From Pseudoalteromonas sp. CO133X (GTDB lineage: Bacteria; Pseudomonadota; Gammaproteobacteria; Enterobacterales; Alteromonadaceae), in contig SGPE01000015.1 of assembly GCA_004208945.1 (NCBI GenBank), positions 62,001 to 126,000 of the forward strand: DNA of 64,000 nucleotides. Direction: 5' to 3'. The translations under genes were made by a program, and so were the position numbers. The notes beneath the pieces were generated by a model. That model saw only the letters and a program-made list of their open reading frames with translations. It ran no database searches and was not told the DNA's origin. Position 1 is the stretch's first letter. Every line of letters starts with the position of its first letter. Positions 8,144 through 15,795 of this stretch are shown one piece after another.

Positions 8144-9556
8144 CTAGTATTTAGGCCAGCCATTCGCATCCCAGTTTAGGGTGCTGATGAGCAATTTGGG
8201 TGTGCCATTATCACCTGCATCATAAGCATGACGAACAATTACATCGGTATTTAAAATATCTTGTCCACCAGGCCCTACCCATTGGCTATTACCCGCATCA
8301 AGAATGCTACCGCCGCTAGCTAACATGTCGGTGCCATTTTTATCTAGATACGGACCTCGAATGTCGGTAGAGCGCCCGTAAGCAATACGGTATGTACTAT
8401 TTGTGCCATCACAGCATTTGCCAATTGAAACAAACAAATAGTAGTAGCCTTGGCGATACACTATGGTCGGCGCTTCAATACCACCTGAGCGACTTGCTAA
8501 TGAGTAGATTTGACCAAATGGTTTCATTGTCATTGGGTTAATACGCGTTAGTTTAATACCCGAATTCCATGAGCCAAATGCAAGCCAAGGTGCACCATCT
8601 TTTGCTACCACAAGATCTGGGTCAATGGCATTGTAATTATTGCTATTGGTGGTGTTAATCACTAAGCCATCATCACGCCAATTGCCTGTGGCGACACTGT
8701 TTGCTGAGGTAAGGCCAATAGCACTGACACGTGAACCAAAGGTCGAAATCGAATAATAAAGCCAGCTGCGACCATTGTAGCTTTTTAATTCAGGCGCCCA
8801 GACATCAATTCCGTCATGATCAGGCACATAGTTACTCCACCAACTTAAACCATTTGAAAAAATTGGCAGCGCATCATTCCAATCCACGCCATTGCTTGAG
8901 TATTTACCGTAAATACCTGGGCCTGTTTGAAATATCCACCAAGTACCATTCTCGTAGCCAATAGTTGGATCGTGGGTAACTAAATTGCCAGTGAGTGGCC
9001 AATGATCAACAGCACCATTGGTTGTCGATGGATCAAAGGGAGTGGATTCAACATTGGCAAGTTTGGTGAGTTGCCATTGCTGCGCATCGCTGCCGTTGTA
9101 GCTCCACTGACTAATGTTCGCGCCATCGTTACCATCGAATCCATATAAGTCGAGAGCCTTACCACTGTTTAAGTTAATAAAGCTAACATAATCGCTGCCT
9201 TCATCATTAATTTGCCAGTGTTGGCTAGCAATGTTTGCATATTCATACTGCACCACATTACCGCCATCGGCAGTCGAGAAGTCAAACACTTCGAGGGCTT
9301 TACCACTGTTTAAGTTAATAACCGAATAGTTGCTGGCACCTATGTTGGTAATTAACCAGCGCTGCGTGTCGTGATTTGTGTCAGCCCACTGACTGACATT
9401 TGCACCATCATTGGTTTGCGCGCTAGCTACTTCTACAAACTTAGCGCTGTACTTTGATTTAATCGTGTATACGCCATTATCAATCGCATAAGCACTGGGC
9501 AGTATGAGGGTTGTTGCCAAGCTGAGTGCAGCTAGGACTTTTTTTGAAAGTATCAT
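8144..9556 (-). CDS. Secreted arabinanase-like GH43 enzyme with ricin-type lectin domain
   Basis: A 470-residue exported protein; the signal peptide ends near PSAYA-I (residue 24). Residues about 26-166 are a beta-trefoil (RICIN/CBM13-like) with three repeats marked by TQRW, SQHW and AQQW. The rest is a glycoside hydrolase family 43 five-bladed propeller with the expected acids: base Asp196 (THDPTIG), a further Asp near 312 (NAIDPDL) and acid Glu361 (GGIEAPTIV). This fits endo-1,5-alpha-L-arabinanase-like members. Start is supported by GGAGA five bases upstream. It stands alone, not in a polysaccharide locus. Confidence 0.88.
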   Translation of the reverse strand: MILSKKVLAALSLATTLILPSAYAIDNGVYTIKSKYSAKFVEVASAQTNDGANVSQWADTNHDTQRWLITNIGASNYSVINLNSGKALEVFDFSTADGGNVVQYEYANIASQHWQINDEGSDYVSFINLNSGKALDLYGFDGNDGANISQWSYNGSDAQQWQLTKLANVESTPFDPSTTNGAVDHWPLTGNLVTHDPTIGYENGTWWIFQTGPGIYGKYSSNGVDWNDALPIFSNGLSWWSNYVPDHDGIDVWAPELKSYNGRSWLYYSISTFGSRVSAIGLTSANSVATGNWRDDGLVINTTNSNNYNAIDPDLVVAKDGAPWLAFGSWNSGIKLTRINPMTMKPFGQIYSLASRSGGIEAPTIVYRQGYYYLFVSIGKCCDGTNSTYRIAYGRSTDIRGPYLDKNGTDMLASGGSILDAGNSQWVGPGGQDILNTDVIVRHAYDAGDNGTPKLLISTLNWDANGWPKY

Positions 9557-9775
9557 TGTGTCTCCAAATCATTGTTATTGAGCTTTCCTTGTGTGTTCTG
9601 CTCCTTGGATGAGTTTTGATCAACACCAACTCTATTAAGATCATTGGTGCAAATGAAAACCATTTATAATACTTTATTATATTAATACTTTTGTAAAGAT
9701 GATCGGTAAAAATAATTAACAAAAATTTTACCTTTAATTATTTAGGAAGGGATTTGAGTGTTTAGCTGAGATACA

Positions 9776-9803
9776 AAAAAGCCACTCAGTGAGTGGCTTT
9801 CCA
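9776..9803 (-). terminator. Intrinsic terminator of the PepSY operon
   Basis: A 10-bp stem AAAGCCACTC / GAGTGGCTTT with loop AGT is followed by six Ts on the minus strand, directly after the stop of the minus-strand gene that ends at 9808. Confidence 0.85.
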
Positions 9804-9807
9804 GATA

Positions 9808-10278
9808 TTATTGAGTAATAAACTGGCTGGGAATATCCCATTTGAGGGTATGCAGTTGGCCTTGCCAAGTTTGTATGGTGATCCACAGTTTATCATCTGC
9901 TGAGATGGTTTTAGGGGCTATCGCGTGGGCATGCTGACCGTGACTGGTGCCATGCATTATGCCTTCTTCATCTTTTGCAAATACTGTTAGTGGTAAAGGT
10001 GATTGACCAATATTTAAATATGCCTGACGAACATTGCTTATGTCACCTTGATTAAAGGCGATAAAGAAATCTTTAACATACTCATTATGGTGTGAGTACG
10101 GGGCATCTTCATTCAGTGGCATTGGCGCGATTTTAAATTCGCCCGCTTGTTGCTCTTGCCAAAGTGCAGGAAACTGAGGGTTTAATGACTGATAAATAAA
10201 CCACACAGGCAAAGCCAGTACCACAGCATGTAAAACATACTTTTTACGTTGCCACCAAGTCGCTTGTAAACGAGCCAT
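9808..10278 (-). CDS. Small membrane-anchored protein, partner of PepSY protein
   Basis: A 156-residue protein with one N-terminal membrane segment (about residues 15-30), then a soluble, probably periplasmic domain containing a His-rich stretch (GTSHGQHAHA). I do not recognise a named family. Its start overlaps the stop of the upstream PepSY gene in TAATG, so the two are translated together. The His-rich loop and Fur-type control suggest a metal-related role, which is inference. Confidence 0.65.
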   Translation of the reverse strand: MARLQATWWQRKKYVLHAVVLALPVWFIYQSLNPQFPALWQEQQAGEFKIAPMPLNEDAPYSHHNEYVKDFFIAFNQGDISNVRQAYLNIGQSPLPLTVFAKDEEGIMHGTSHGQHAHAIAPKTISADDKLWITIQTWQGQLHTLKWDIPSQFITQ

Positions 10279-11420
10279 TAGTTTGCCTCCTGAACGTTAT
10301 TTACTGGCGCAGCCTGACGCGCTTTTACAGGTTTATTATTAACTAATTTAGCGGCATACATCATAAAGCCAGTGATTGACATACCACTTAAAATCAAACC
10401 AAAGATAAACCAAATAACCTTTGTCCACAGGCCGCCAATATTACCGTAATGAAGTGGATCAGTAATATGAGAAAGGGTTTGTAGCCCCGACATTGTTTCA
10501 GGACTTTTACTTGCTGCAATTTCACCCGTCCAAGGATTGATTGACGTTGAGTAAGCGTAGTTATCGTAGAAGATAGTATCGCCACTGCCCATAATATTAA
10601 ACATGCCGCGGTTATGCTCTGGCAGCATCACATAGCTAGGTTTGAAATCTGGGTATTTCTCTTTGGTAATAGCCAGTGCCGCTTTTAAATCGGTAGGCGG
10701 TGTTTGTTTGTCCGCAGGTAAAGTTGAAACCGCCACTAGCGGCGCGTGCTCTTCTATGTCTATTTCGTTATGCCACATGATGGCTTGTACTAAATACCAC
10801 AGGCCTGTGAGTGCCATTACTGCCATAAACCAAATTGACCACACGCCACTTAGGGTATGTAAATCTTTAAGAAAGGTTTTTTTACCTTGATTAAAACGCA
10901 GCTTAGGTTGACTGAATGCACGCCAAAAGTTTTTATAAATCACTAAGCCTGTTACTAGTGCACCTAAAATGACAAACGCCATGGCGCTGACTAAGTAGTA
11001 ACCTATGCTGTAGCCTTCTTGCCAAGGAAAGAATAGCCAGCCGTGTAGGGTACGCATAAATTCGATGAATGAGATAGTGTCATTAACCGCTTGTACTTCG
11101 CCTGTGTATTGATTGACGTAAGCCACAGCATAAGGTTTGTCGGTATCAGTGAAAATAACCGCATTAACCAAGTAAGGCTCATAAGTGAGTACACTCATTA
11201 CATCGGCAGTCGGGTAAGCTTTTTCTACGCTATTAATAACTTGATCAACCCCCAGTGCAGGTAAGTCATTTGGGTTGTTTGCACGTGCTTCACTGTTAGT
11301 AAGCCAAGTAAGCTCATGGCTTATCACAGACACAGTGCCTGTGATACAGATAAAGCAAAATAGCACCCATACTGGGAGCGAAAACCAACCATGTAGTTGG
11401 AACCAAAGACGTTTACTCAT
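10278..11420 (-). CDS. PepSY-associated TM protein (iron-uptake associated, PiuB-like)
   Basis: A 380-residue inner-membrane protein. Transmembrane segments lie near residues 12-34, 137-160, 190-212 and 335-355, with PepSY-type periplasmic domains between them (AYVNQYTGEV and NPWTGEI). An HGW motif in TLHGWLF and the opening LHGWFSLPVWVLF are typical of the PF03929 family. Such proteins are often Fur-regulated and reduce or process ferric siderophores at the inner membrane. A Fur-like box lies 25-43 bases upstream of the start. Confidence 0.85.
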   Translation of the reverse strand: MSKRLWFQLHGWFSLPVWVLFCFICITGTVSVISHELTWLTNSEARANNPNDLPALGVDQVINSVEKAYPTADVMSVLTYEPYLVNAVIFTDTDKPYAVAYVNQYTGEVQAVNDTISFIEFMRTLHGWLFFPWQEGYSIGYYLVSAMAFVILGALVTGLVIYKNFWRAFSQPKLRFNQGKKTFLKDLHTLSGVWSIWFMAVMALTGLWYLVQAIMWHNEIDIEEHAPLVAVSTLPADKQTPPTDLKAALAITKEKYPDFKPSYVMLPEHNRGMFNIMGSGDTIFYDNYAYSTSINPWTGEIAASKSPETMSGLQTLSHITDPLHYGNIGGLWTKVIWFIFGLILSGMSITGFMMYAAKLVNNKPVKARQAAPVNNVQEAN

Positions 11421-11444
11421 GGTAAAAATAGCCCGACGTTAATT

Positions 11445-11463
11445 GATGATAGTAATTGTTATC
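11445..11463. promoter_or_regulatory. Fur box
   Basis: GATGATAGTAATTGTTATC matches 14 of 19 positions of the classical Fur consensus. It is placed in the promoter region just upstream of the PepSY membrane-protein gene and implies repression by iron. The call is by eye. Confidence 0.65.
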
Positions 11464-11518
11464 ATTTAAATTGTACTACAATCTTTTGAACAAACACAAT
11501 CTCTGTCGACAAGCTGCA

Positions 11519-11541
11519 AAAAAGGCGCCTTAAGCGCCTTT
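11519..11541 (-). terminator. Intrinsic terminator overlapping the mscS stop
   Basis: An inverted repeat AAAGGCGC / GCGCCTTT around CTTAA (about 11522-11541) includes the mscS stop codon at 11530-11532. On the minus strand it runs into a T-run (11519-11524). It ends the lrgA-lrgB-mscS transcription unit. Confidence 0.65.
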
Positions 11542-12369
11542 ATCATTAGTTTGATTGAGAGTAACAATCCGTTGTGGGAAAGGTATTTCGATATCCGCCC
11601 CTTGGATTGCCTTAAATACATTACGATTTATCGCTAATTTAGTCTCAATAATTTTGGTGGTTGGTACCCAAAAACGATAGCTCAAGGTGACACCGCTTTC
11701 GGCAAAGCGCTCAATACCGACTTGTGAGTGTGGTGTATCGGCAACCAGCTCATGATCGTTTAAAACGGCCTCGATCAGCTCAATAGCCAAGTCAGCATTT
11801 GCATCATAAGCTATATCAATTTCGCCTTTTACGAGTGAATAGCTAAACGAGTTATGCAGAATTTCGCCAACAATATGTTTGTTAGGAATGGTGATTTCGA
11901 CTTTTTCTTCGTTAATCAAAATAGTGTAGCCGAGCTCAATTGTTTTAACTTGTCCGCTCACCCCTTTTACTTCAATTGTATCGCCTACTACAAAAGGCCG
12001 CGTTGCAATAATTGCAAGCCCTGCACCATAATTTGAAAGCATTCCTTGCAGTGCTAAACCTGCACCTAATGAGGCGGCACCTATTGCAGCCACAAAAGGA
12101 GTAACACTGATGCCTATTTTACCCAGCGCAATAATGAGGAACATGATGATCAGCAAGACTTTGATAACATTGCTGATAAAGTTTGTGAGGGTGATATCTA
12201 TATTGTGGCGCTGCATTAAGGCTGCCACCATATTTGATACTTTTTGTGAAATCCACAGGCCAAATACCAAAATTAAGATCGCACCCACTATTTGCATGCT
12301 GTAGGTCACTAAATATTCGGTTATCAGGTTATAGTATTTTTCCACTTGTTGTAATTCTGCGTCAATCAT
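11530..12369 (-). CDS. mscS: Small-conductance mechanosensitive channel MscS
   Basis: A 279-residue protein, close to E. coli MscS (286). The first membrane helices lie at about residues 22-45 and 62-85. The pore helix is the Gly/Ala-rich AAIGAASLGAGLALQGMLSN, followed by the beta domain (FVVGDTIEVKGVSGQVK) and the C-terminal cage. It opens under membrane tension and releases solutes on hypo-osmotic shock. I chose ATG 12369 because TTAGGA precedes it; a TTG at 12384 is the alternative. Only 34 bp separate it from lrgB, so it is probably transcribed with lrgAB. Confidence 0.9.
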   Translation of the reverse strand: MIDAELQQVEKYYNLITEYLVTYSMQIVGAILILVFGLWISQKVSNMVAALMQRHNIDITLTNFISNVIKVLLIIMFLIIALGKIGISVTPFVAAIGAASLGAGLALQGMLSNYGAGLAIIATRPFVVGDTIEVKGVSGQVKTIELGYTILINEEKVEITIPNKHIVGEILHNSFSYSLVKGEIDIAYDANADLAIELIEAVLNDHELVADTPHSQVGIERFAESGVTLSYRFWVPTTKIIETKLAINRNVFKAIQGADIEIPFPQRIVTLNQTNDKGA

Positions 12370-12403
12370 GGCTTTTCCTAACAAGGTTTACTGCTGGTTA
12401 TTA

Positions 12404-13111
12404 CTATATCAGATGTTGAATGGCGGGGTAGAGTAAGGGGACGATTAAAGCGCTTAATAGCGCACTCAATGCCATAGCTACAGATGCAAAAGCGCCTGCC
12501 TTCGGTTGCTCTGTTATAAGAGAAGCAGTGCCAATAGCATGACAAGCAGTGCCAATTGCGACACCTTTAGCTTGTGCATTATGTATATTTATTAGCGAGA
12601 AAATTAAATTACCGAAAATTGCCCCAAGTACACCAATAAAAATCACCATAGCCGCTGCTAAAGAAGGAATACCGCCAAGTGCATCGGTAACCAGTAAAGT
12701 GATAGGTGTGGTTACTGACAAACTAGCCAAGGATGCACTAAGTTCTGCGGGCGCGGAAAACAAAGCGCAAATAATCGATGCAACCAGCGTGGCATTGATT
12801 ACCCCTAAACTGCAACTTATCAGAATTAACAGTAGATTCTTTTTAACATGTATAAACTGCTGATAAAGCGGTAGAGCTAAAGCTACAATCGCCGGTTCAA
12901 GTAACCAACTTAGCACTTTAGTGTGCTCAGCGAATGGAGCGTAGGGGAGTTTGAGTATCATTAAACACGCTGCAATTAGCACAATTGCCCAACAAACTGG
13001 GTTGGTAAGTGCTTTTGCAATAGCATGGTGTGTTTTAGCGTTTAAAGAACGCAGCGCTAGGAAAAGAGCAATAACTAATGGAACGCTTAACCACCAAAAG
13101 CTAGCTGTCAT
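12404..13111 (-). CDS. lrgB: LrgB/CidB (YohK) family membrane protein
   Basis: A polytopic protein of 235 residues with about seven hydrophobic helices. The typical LrgB signature is seen in SVTTPITLLVTDALGGIPSLAA and in GVAIGTACHAIGTASLI. LrgB works with LrgA as a holin/antiholin-like pair linked to murein hydrolase control and to carbon-overflow transport. Its ATG lies 11 nt inside lrgA (stop 13101-13103), so translation is coupled. An earlier in-frame start would extend it to 13147; the later ATG fits the family better. Confidence 0.85.
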   Translation of the reverse strand: MTASFWWLSVPLVIALFLALRSLNAKTHHAIAKALTNPVCWAIVLIAACLMILKLPYAPFAEHTKVLSWLLEPAIVALALPLYQQFIHVKKNLLLILISCSLGVINATLVASIICALFSAPAELSASLASLSVTTPITLLVTDALGGIPSLAAAMVIFIGVLGAIFGNLIFSLINIHNAQAKGVAIGTACHAIGTASLITEQPKAGAFASVAMALSALLSALIVPLLYPAIQHLI

Positions 13112-13454
13112 TTTCACGCCCCTTAAAGTAAGCGATAACAGAGCCAATCAATACAACGCTTGTCAGTGGCACAACAATAAAGATAGTCAGTAATAAAGGC
13201 CAGTGCTCAGCGATTAAACCTAAGTGTTCAATAATCCCGACTCCCGCAGGAATAAAAAACAATGGCATATAATTGAGTAAAGGGCTGGCTGTCGGCTTTA
13301 AATGGTGCTCTTTTACTATACCTGTTAAAAGTAATACGAGTAACAAGACCATACCGAGTAATGGAGTTGGAAAACTGCTTTCAAACAAAGCCGTTAAATA
13401 CTTAGCAACGGCTAAACAAGCAAGAATAATGGCGCTACTGATTAGGTATTTCAT
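13101..13454 (-). CDS. lrgA: LrgA/CidA (YohJ) family holin-like protein
   Basis: A 117-residue protein with four hydrophobic helices. The central FPTPLLGMVLLLVLLLTGIVKEHHLKP and LNYMPLFFIPAGVGII are the family signature, including the PAGVG loop. It is the membrane partner of LrgB. It is first gene of the minus-strand unit lrgA-lrgB-mscS. No regulator (LytSR-type) is adjacent. Confidence 0.87.
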   Translation of the reverse strand: MKYLISSAIILACLAVAKYLTALFESSFPTPLLGMVLLLVLLLTGIVKEHHLKPTASPLLNYMPLFFIPAGVGIIEHLGLIAEHWPLLLTIFIVVPLTSVVLIGSVIAYFKGRENDS

Positions 13455-13523
13455 GAGTTAGGATAATTGCGAATAAAGTACAACTACATCATACCCTTGT
13501 CAGCTGTACTATGCGACTTTAGC

Positions 13524-14315
13524 TTACCATGATTTAGCATTATTAAATTGAACATCTTCAGCGCCTTTGGCTTTCGCAATCGCCTTTTTGGTATTCGGAT
13601 TCATTAGTAAGCGAATTTGGCTCCAGGTTTCTTTAGCAAGAATTTTACGTTGCTGTGAGCGATAGCTTTGCTGAGTAATGCGTTTAATTGCAGCGAGTGT
13701 ATCGGGTGAGCGGGCCATCAATGTTTCAAGTACAGCATCGGTTTGTTTATCGACATCATCAGTCAGTTGCGTAACCAAGCCATATTCTTTAGCGTCTTCA
13801 GCCGAAACAGGCCCTGCATGGCTTGCAAGCCAAAGTGCCTGGTCACGCTTCATTAAGCCTGCAAGTACAACGTTAGCCCCCATATCAGGACACAAACCCC
13901 AGCGAGCCTCCATAATTGCTAACTTTGCGTTTTTATCGACAATACGGTAATCAGCCCCGAGCGCGATTTGCATACCGCCGCCAAAGCAATGCCCGGTAAT
14001 TTTAGCTATCACCGGAATACTTAAGTCTTGCCAACCTAACACCACTTTTTGCGCGAGGTTTTGGTTTCCTGGTAACCACTTGAATAATAGTTTGATGATA
14101 TTACTCGGCTTTTTCATCACCGCAGCAACATCAAGCCCAGAGCAAAAGTGCTCGCCTTCGCCAGAGATCACCACAGCACGCAAACTGCGATCGTTTTTAA
14201 TTTTTTTGATCACGTTTGAAAGCTCCACAAACATAGCAAAACTGAGTGCATTTTGTTTCTCGGCACGGGCAAGGCTAACCCAAGCGACCTGTTGTTTTAT
14301 TTCTAGTTTTATCAT
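13524..14315 (-). CDS. Enoyl-CoA hydratase/crotonase-family protein
   Basis: A 263-residue crotonase-fold protein. The oxyanion-hole motifs are seen in GEGEHFCSGLDVAAV (about residues 50-64) and GHCFGGGMQIALGADYRI (about 108-125), and AIMEARWGLCPDMG holds an acidic residue at the usual catalytic position. It probably hydrates or isomerises an acyl-CoA. The exact substrate cannot be fixed from sequence. AGGAG stands just upstream of the start. It is monocistronic. Confidence 0.85.
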   Translation of the reverse strand: MIKLEIKQQVAWVSLARAEKQNALSFAMFVELSNVIKKIKNDRSLRAVVISGEGEHFCSGLDVAAVMKKPSNIIKLLFKWLPGNQNLAQKVVLGWQDLSIPVIAKITGHCFGGGMQIALGADYRIVDKNAKLAIMEARWGLCPDMGANVVLAGLMKRDQALWLASHAGPVSAEDAKEYGLVTQLTDDVDKQTDAVLETLMARSPDTLAAIKRITQQSYRSQQRKILAKETWSQIRLLMNPNTKKAIAKAKGAEDVQFNNAKSW

Positions 14316-14583
14316 GGTAACTCCTCTGACCTGTTTGCTAGAGCTTACGAACTAATCACATGTATGTAAAGAAATGCTGATGTGTGACAAAGAATTAGGT
14401 GATTTATTAAAAAAGAGTAACTTCGTCATATATTTGGTTACAAATTGATGTATATTTTTAAAACAAAGATGCTGGTTTACAGCTAGTTCGGTTTTGCGAT
14501 TAATAAGATACTGCTTCAAATTTTCGCAAAATCCCATGACACGACTAGACTTAGCTTTAAGTCGCGCTACAAGGAGTAAAAAT

Positions 14584-15786
14584 ATGCTGATGCGCAATAC
14601 ACAACGCATGCAAAAGCTATCAACTGAATCTATAACAACAACAGTATATGCATTGGCATTAAGTGTCGTACTTACAGGTTGTTCAGATGACAAGTCTCAG
14701 CAGCAAGCAACACCACCCCCTGCTGTCTCTGTATACAATGTGAATACACAAGAGGTCGGTAACTACCGCGAATTTGTAGCACGAACAGAGGCATTTCAAG
14801 AGGTTAAAATTAGAGCGCGAGTTGAAGGTGAGCTTATTGAGCGTCACTTTGACGAAGGTTCGTCTGTTGAAAAAGATCAGTTATTACTTCGTATTGACCC
14901 TTCAGAGTATCGTTCAACGGTCACTGAAGTTGAAGCTGATTTAAAAAGCCGTATCGCAGCGGCCAGTGCAGCTGAGCGAGATTTAAAGCGCGGCAAAGAT
15001 GTTGCGTCACAAGGGTTTATTTCTCAATCTGACCTCGACAAATTAACGACCAATTTTGAGCAAGCAACTGCGGCGGTTAAAGCGGCAGAAGCAGAGCTTG
15101 AGAAAGCGAAGTTAAATTTAAGCTATACCGAAATTAAAGCGCCATTCAGTGGGCGCATTGGTAAAGTAAATTATGATGTTGGCAATATTGTTGGGCCATC
15201 ATCAAATGAACTTGCAGAGCTGACAGATGTTAACCCTATCTATGTGAGTTTTCAGGTAGAAGAGGCAGATTACATTAGTTATCGTCAACAGCACCAGACA
15301 CCGTCAGGTCGCGACCCGCGAGATGTACCAATAGATTTAACACTACGCTTACCGAATAATTCGACCTTTCCTGCAAAGGGTGTATTAGATTTTGCTGATA
15401 CTAAAATTAACCGTAATACTGGTACGGTTGAACTTAGAGCCTCATTTGATAATCCCGATGGTATTGTGATGCCAGGGTTGTTTGTCACTTTAATCGTAGA
15501 GAGTACCAATAAAAAAGAACTTGCACTGATCCCACAAGTCGCCGTACAAGAAAATCAACAGGGTAAATTTGTACTGGTTGTTGGTGATGATAACAAAGTC
15601 GCCATGCGTATTGTTGAACTTGGCCGCCGTATCAATGCCATGTGGGTGGTTGAATCAGGTCTTGAAGCTGGGGAAAAGGTGATTATTGAAGGCCTGCAAA
15701 AAGTACGGCAAGGTGCAGAAGTTAAGGCTGTGGAAAAGAAAGTAGATGCCACAACAGGCACTATTTCTAATAAAGCAAACTCTTAG
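14584..15786 (+). CDS. RND efflux periplasmic adaptor (MexE/AcrA-type) lipoprotein
   Basis: A 400-residue membrane-fusion protein. The N-terminus is a lipoprotein signal ending in VLTGC. The order is lipoyl half-motif (IRARVEGELIERHFDEGS), coiled-coil hairpin (ADLKSRIAAASAAERDLKRG to AEAELEKAKLNLSY), second lipoyl half (IKAPFSGRIGKVNYDVG), beta-barrel and membrane-proximal domain. It bridges the inner-membrane pump to an outer-membrane channel. I chose ATG 14584 because CAAGGAG precedes it; the frame is open from 14494. The pump gene follows after 9 bp. No regulator or outer-membrane factor is adjacent. Confidence 0.93.
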   Translation: MLMRNTQRMQKLSTESITTTVYALALSVVLTGCSDDKSQQQATPPPAVSVYNVNTQEVGNYREFVARTEAFQEVKIRARVEGELIERHFDEGSSVEKDQLLLRIDPSEYRSTVTEVEADLKSRIAAASAAERDLKRGKDVASQGFISQSDLDKLTTNFEQATAAVKAAEAELEKAKLNLSYTEIKAPFSGRIGKVNYDVGNIVGPSSNELAELTDVNPIYVSFQVEEADYISYRQQHQTPSGRDPRDVPIDLTLRLPNNSTFPAKGVLDFADTKINRNTGTVELRASFDNPDGIVMPGLFVTLIVESTNKKELALIPQVAVQENQQGKFVLVVGDDNKVAMRIVELGRRINAMWVVESGLEAGEKVIIEGLQKVRQGAEVKAVEKKVDATTGTISNKANS

Positions 15787-15795
15787 GAGTATGAG

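Noticed and set aside
14352..14693. Minus-strand ORF of 113 residues over the adaptor gene's 5-prime end
   Set aside because: It overlaps the true adaptor start and shows no coding pattern.
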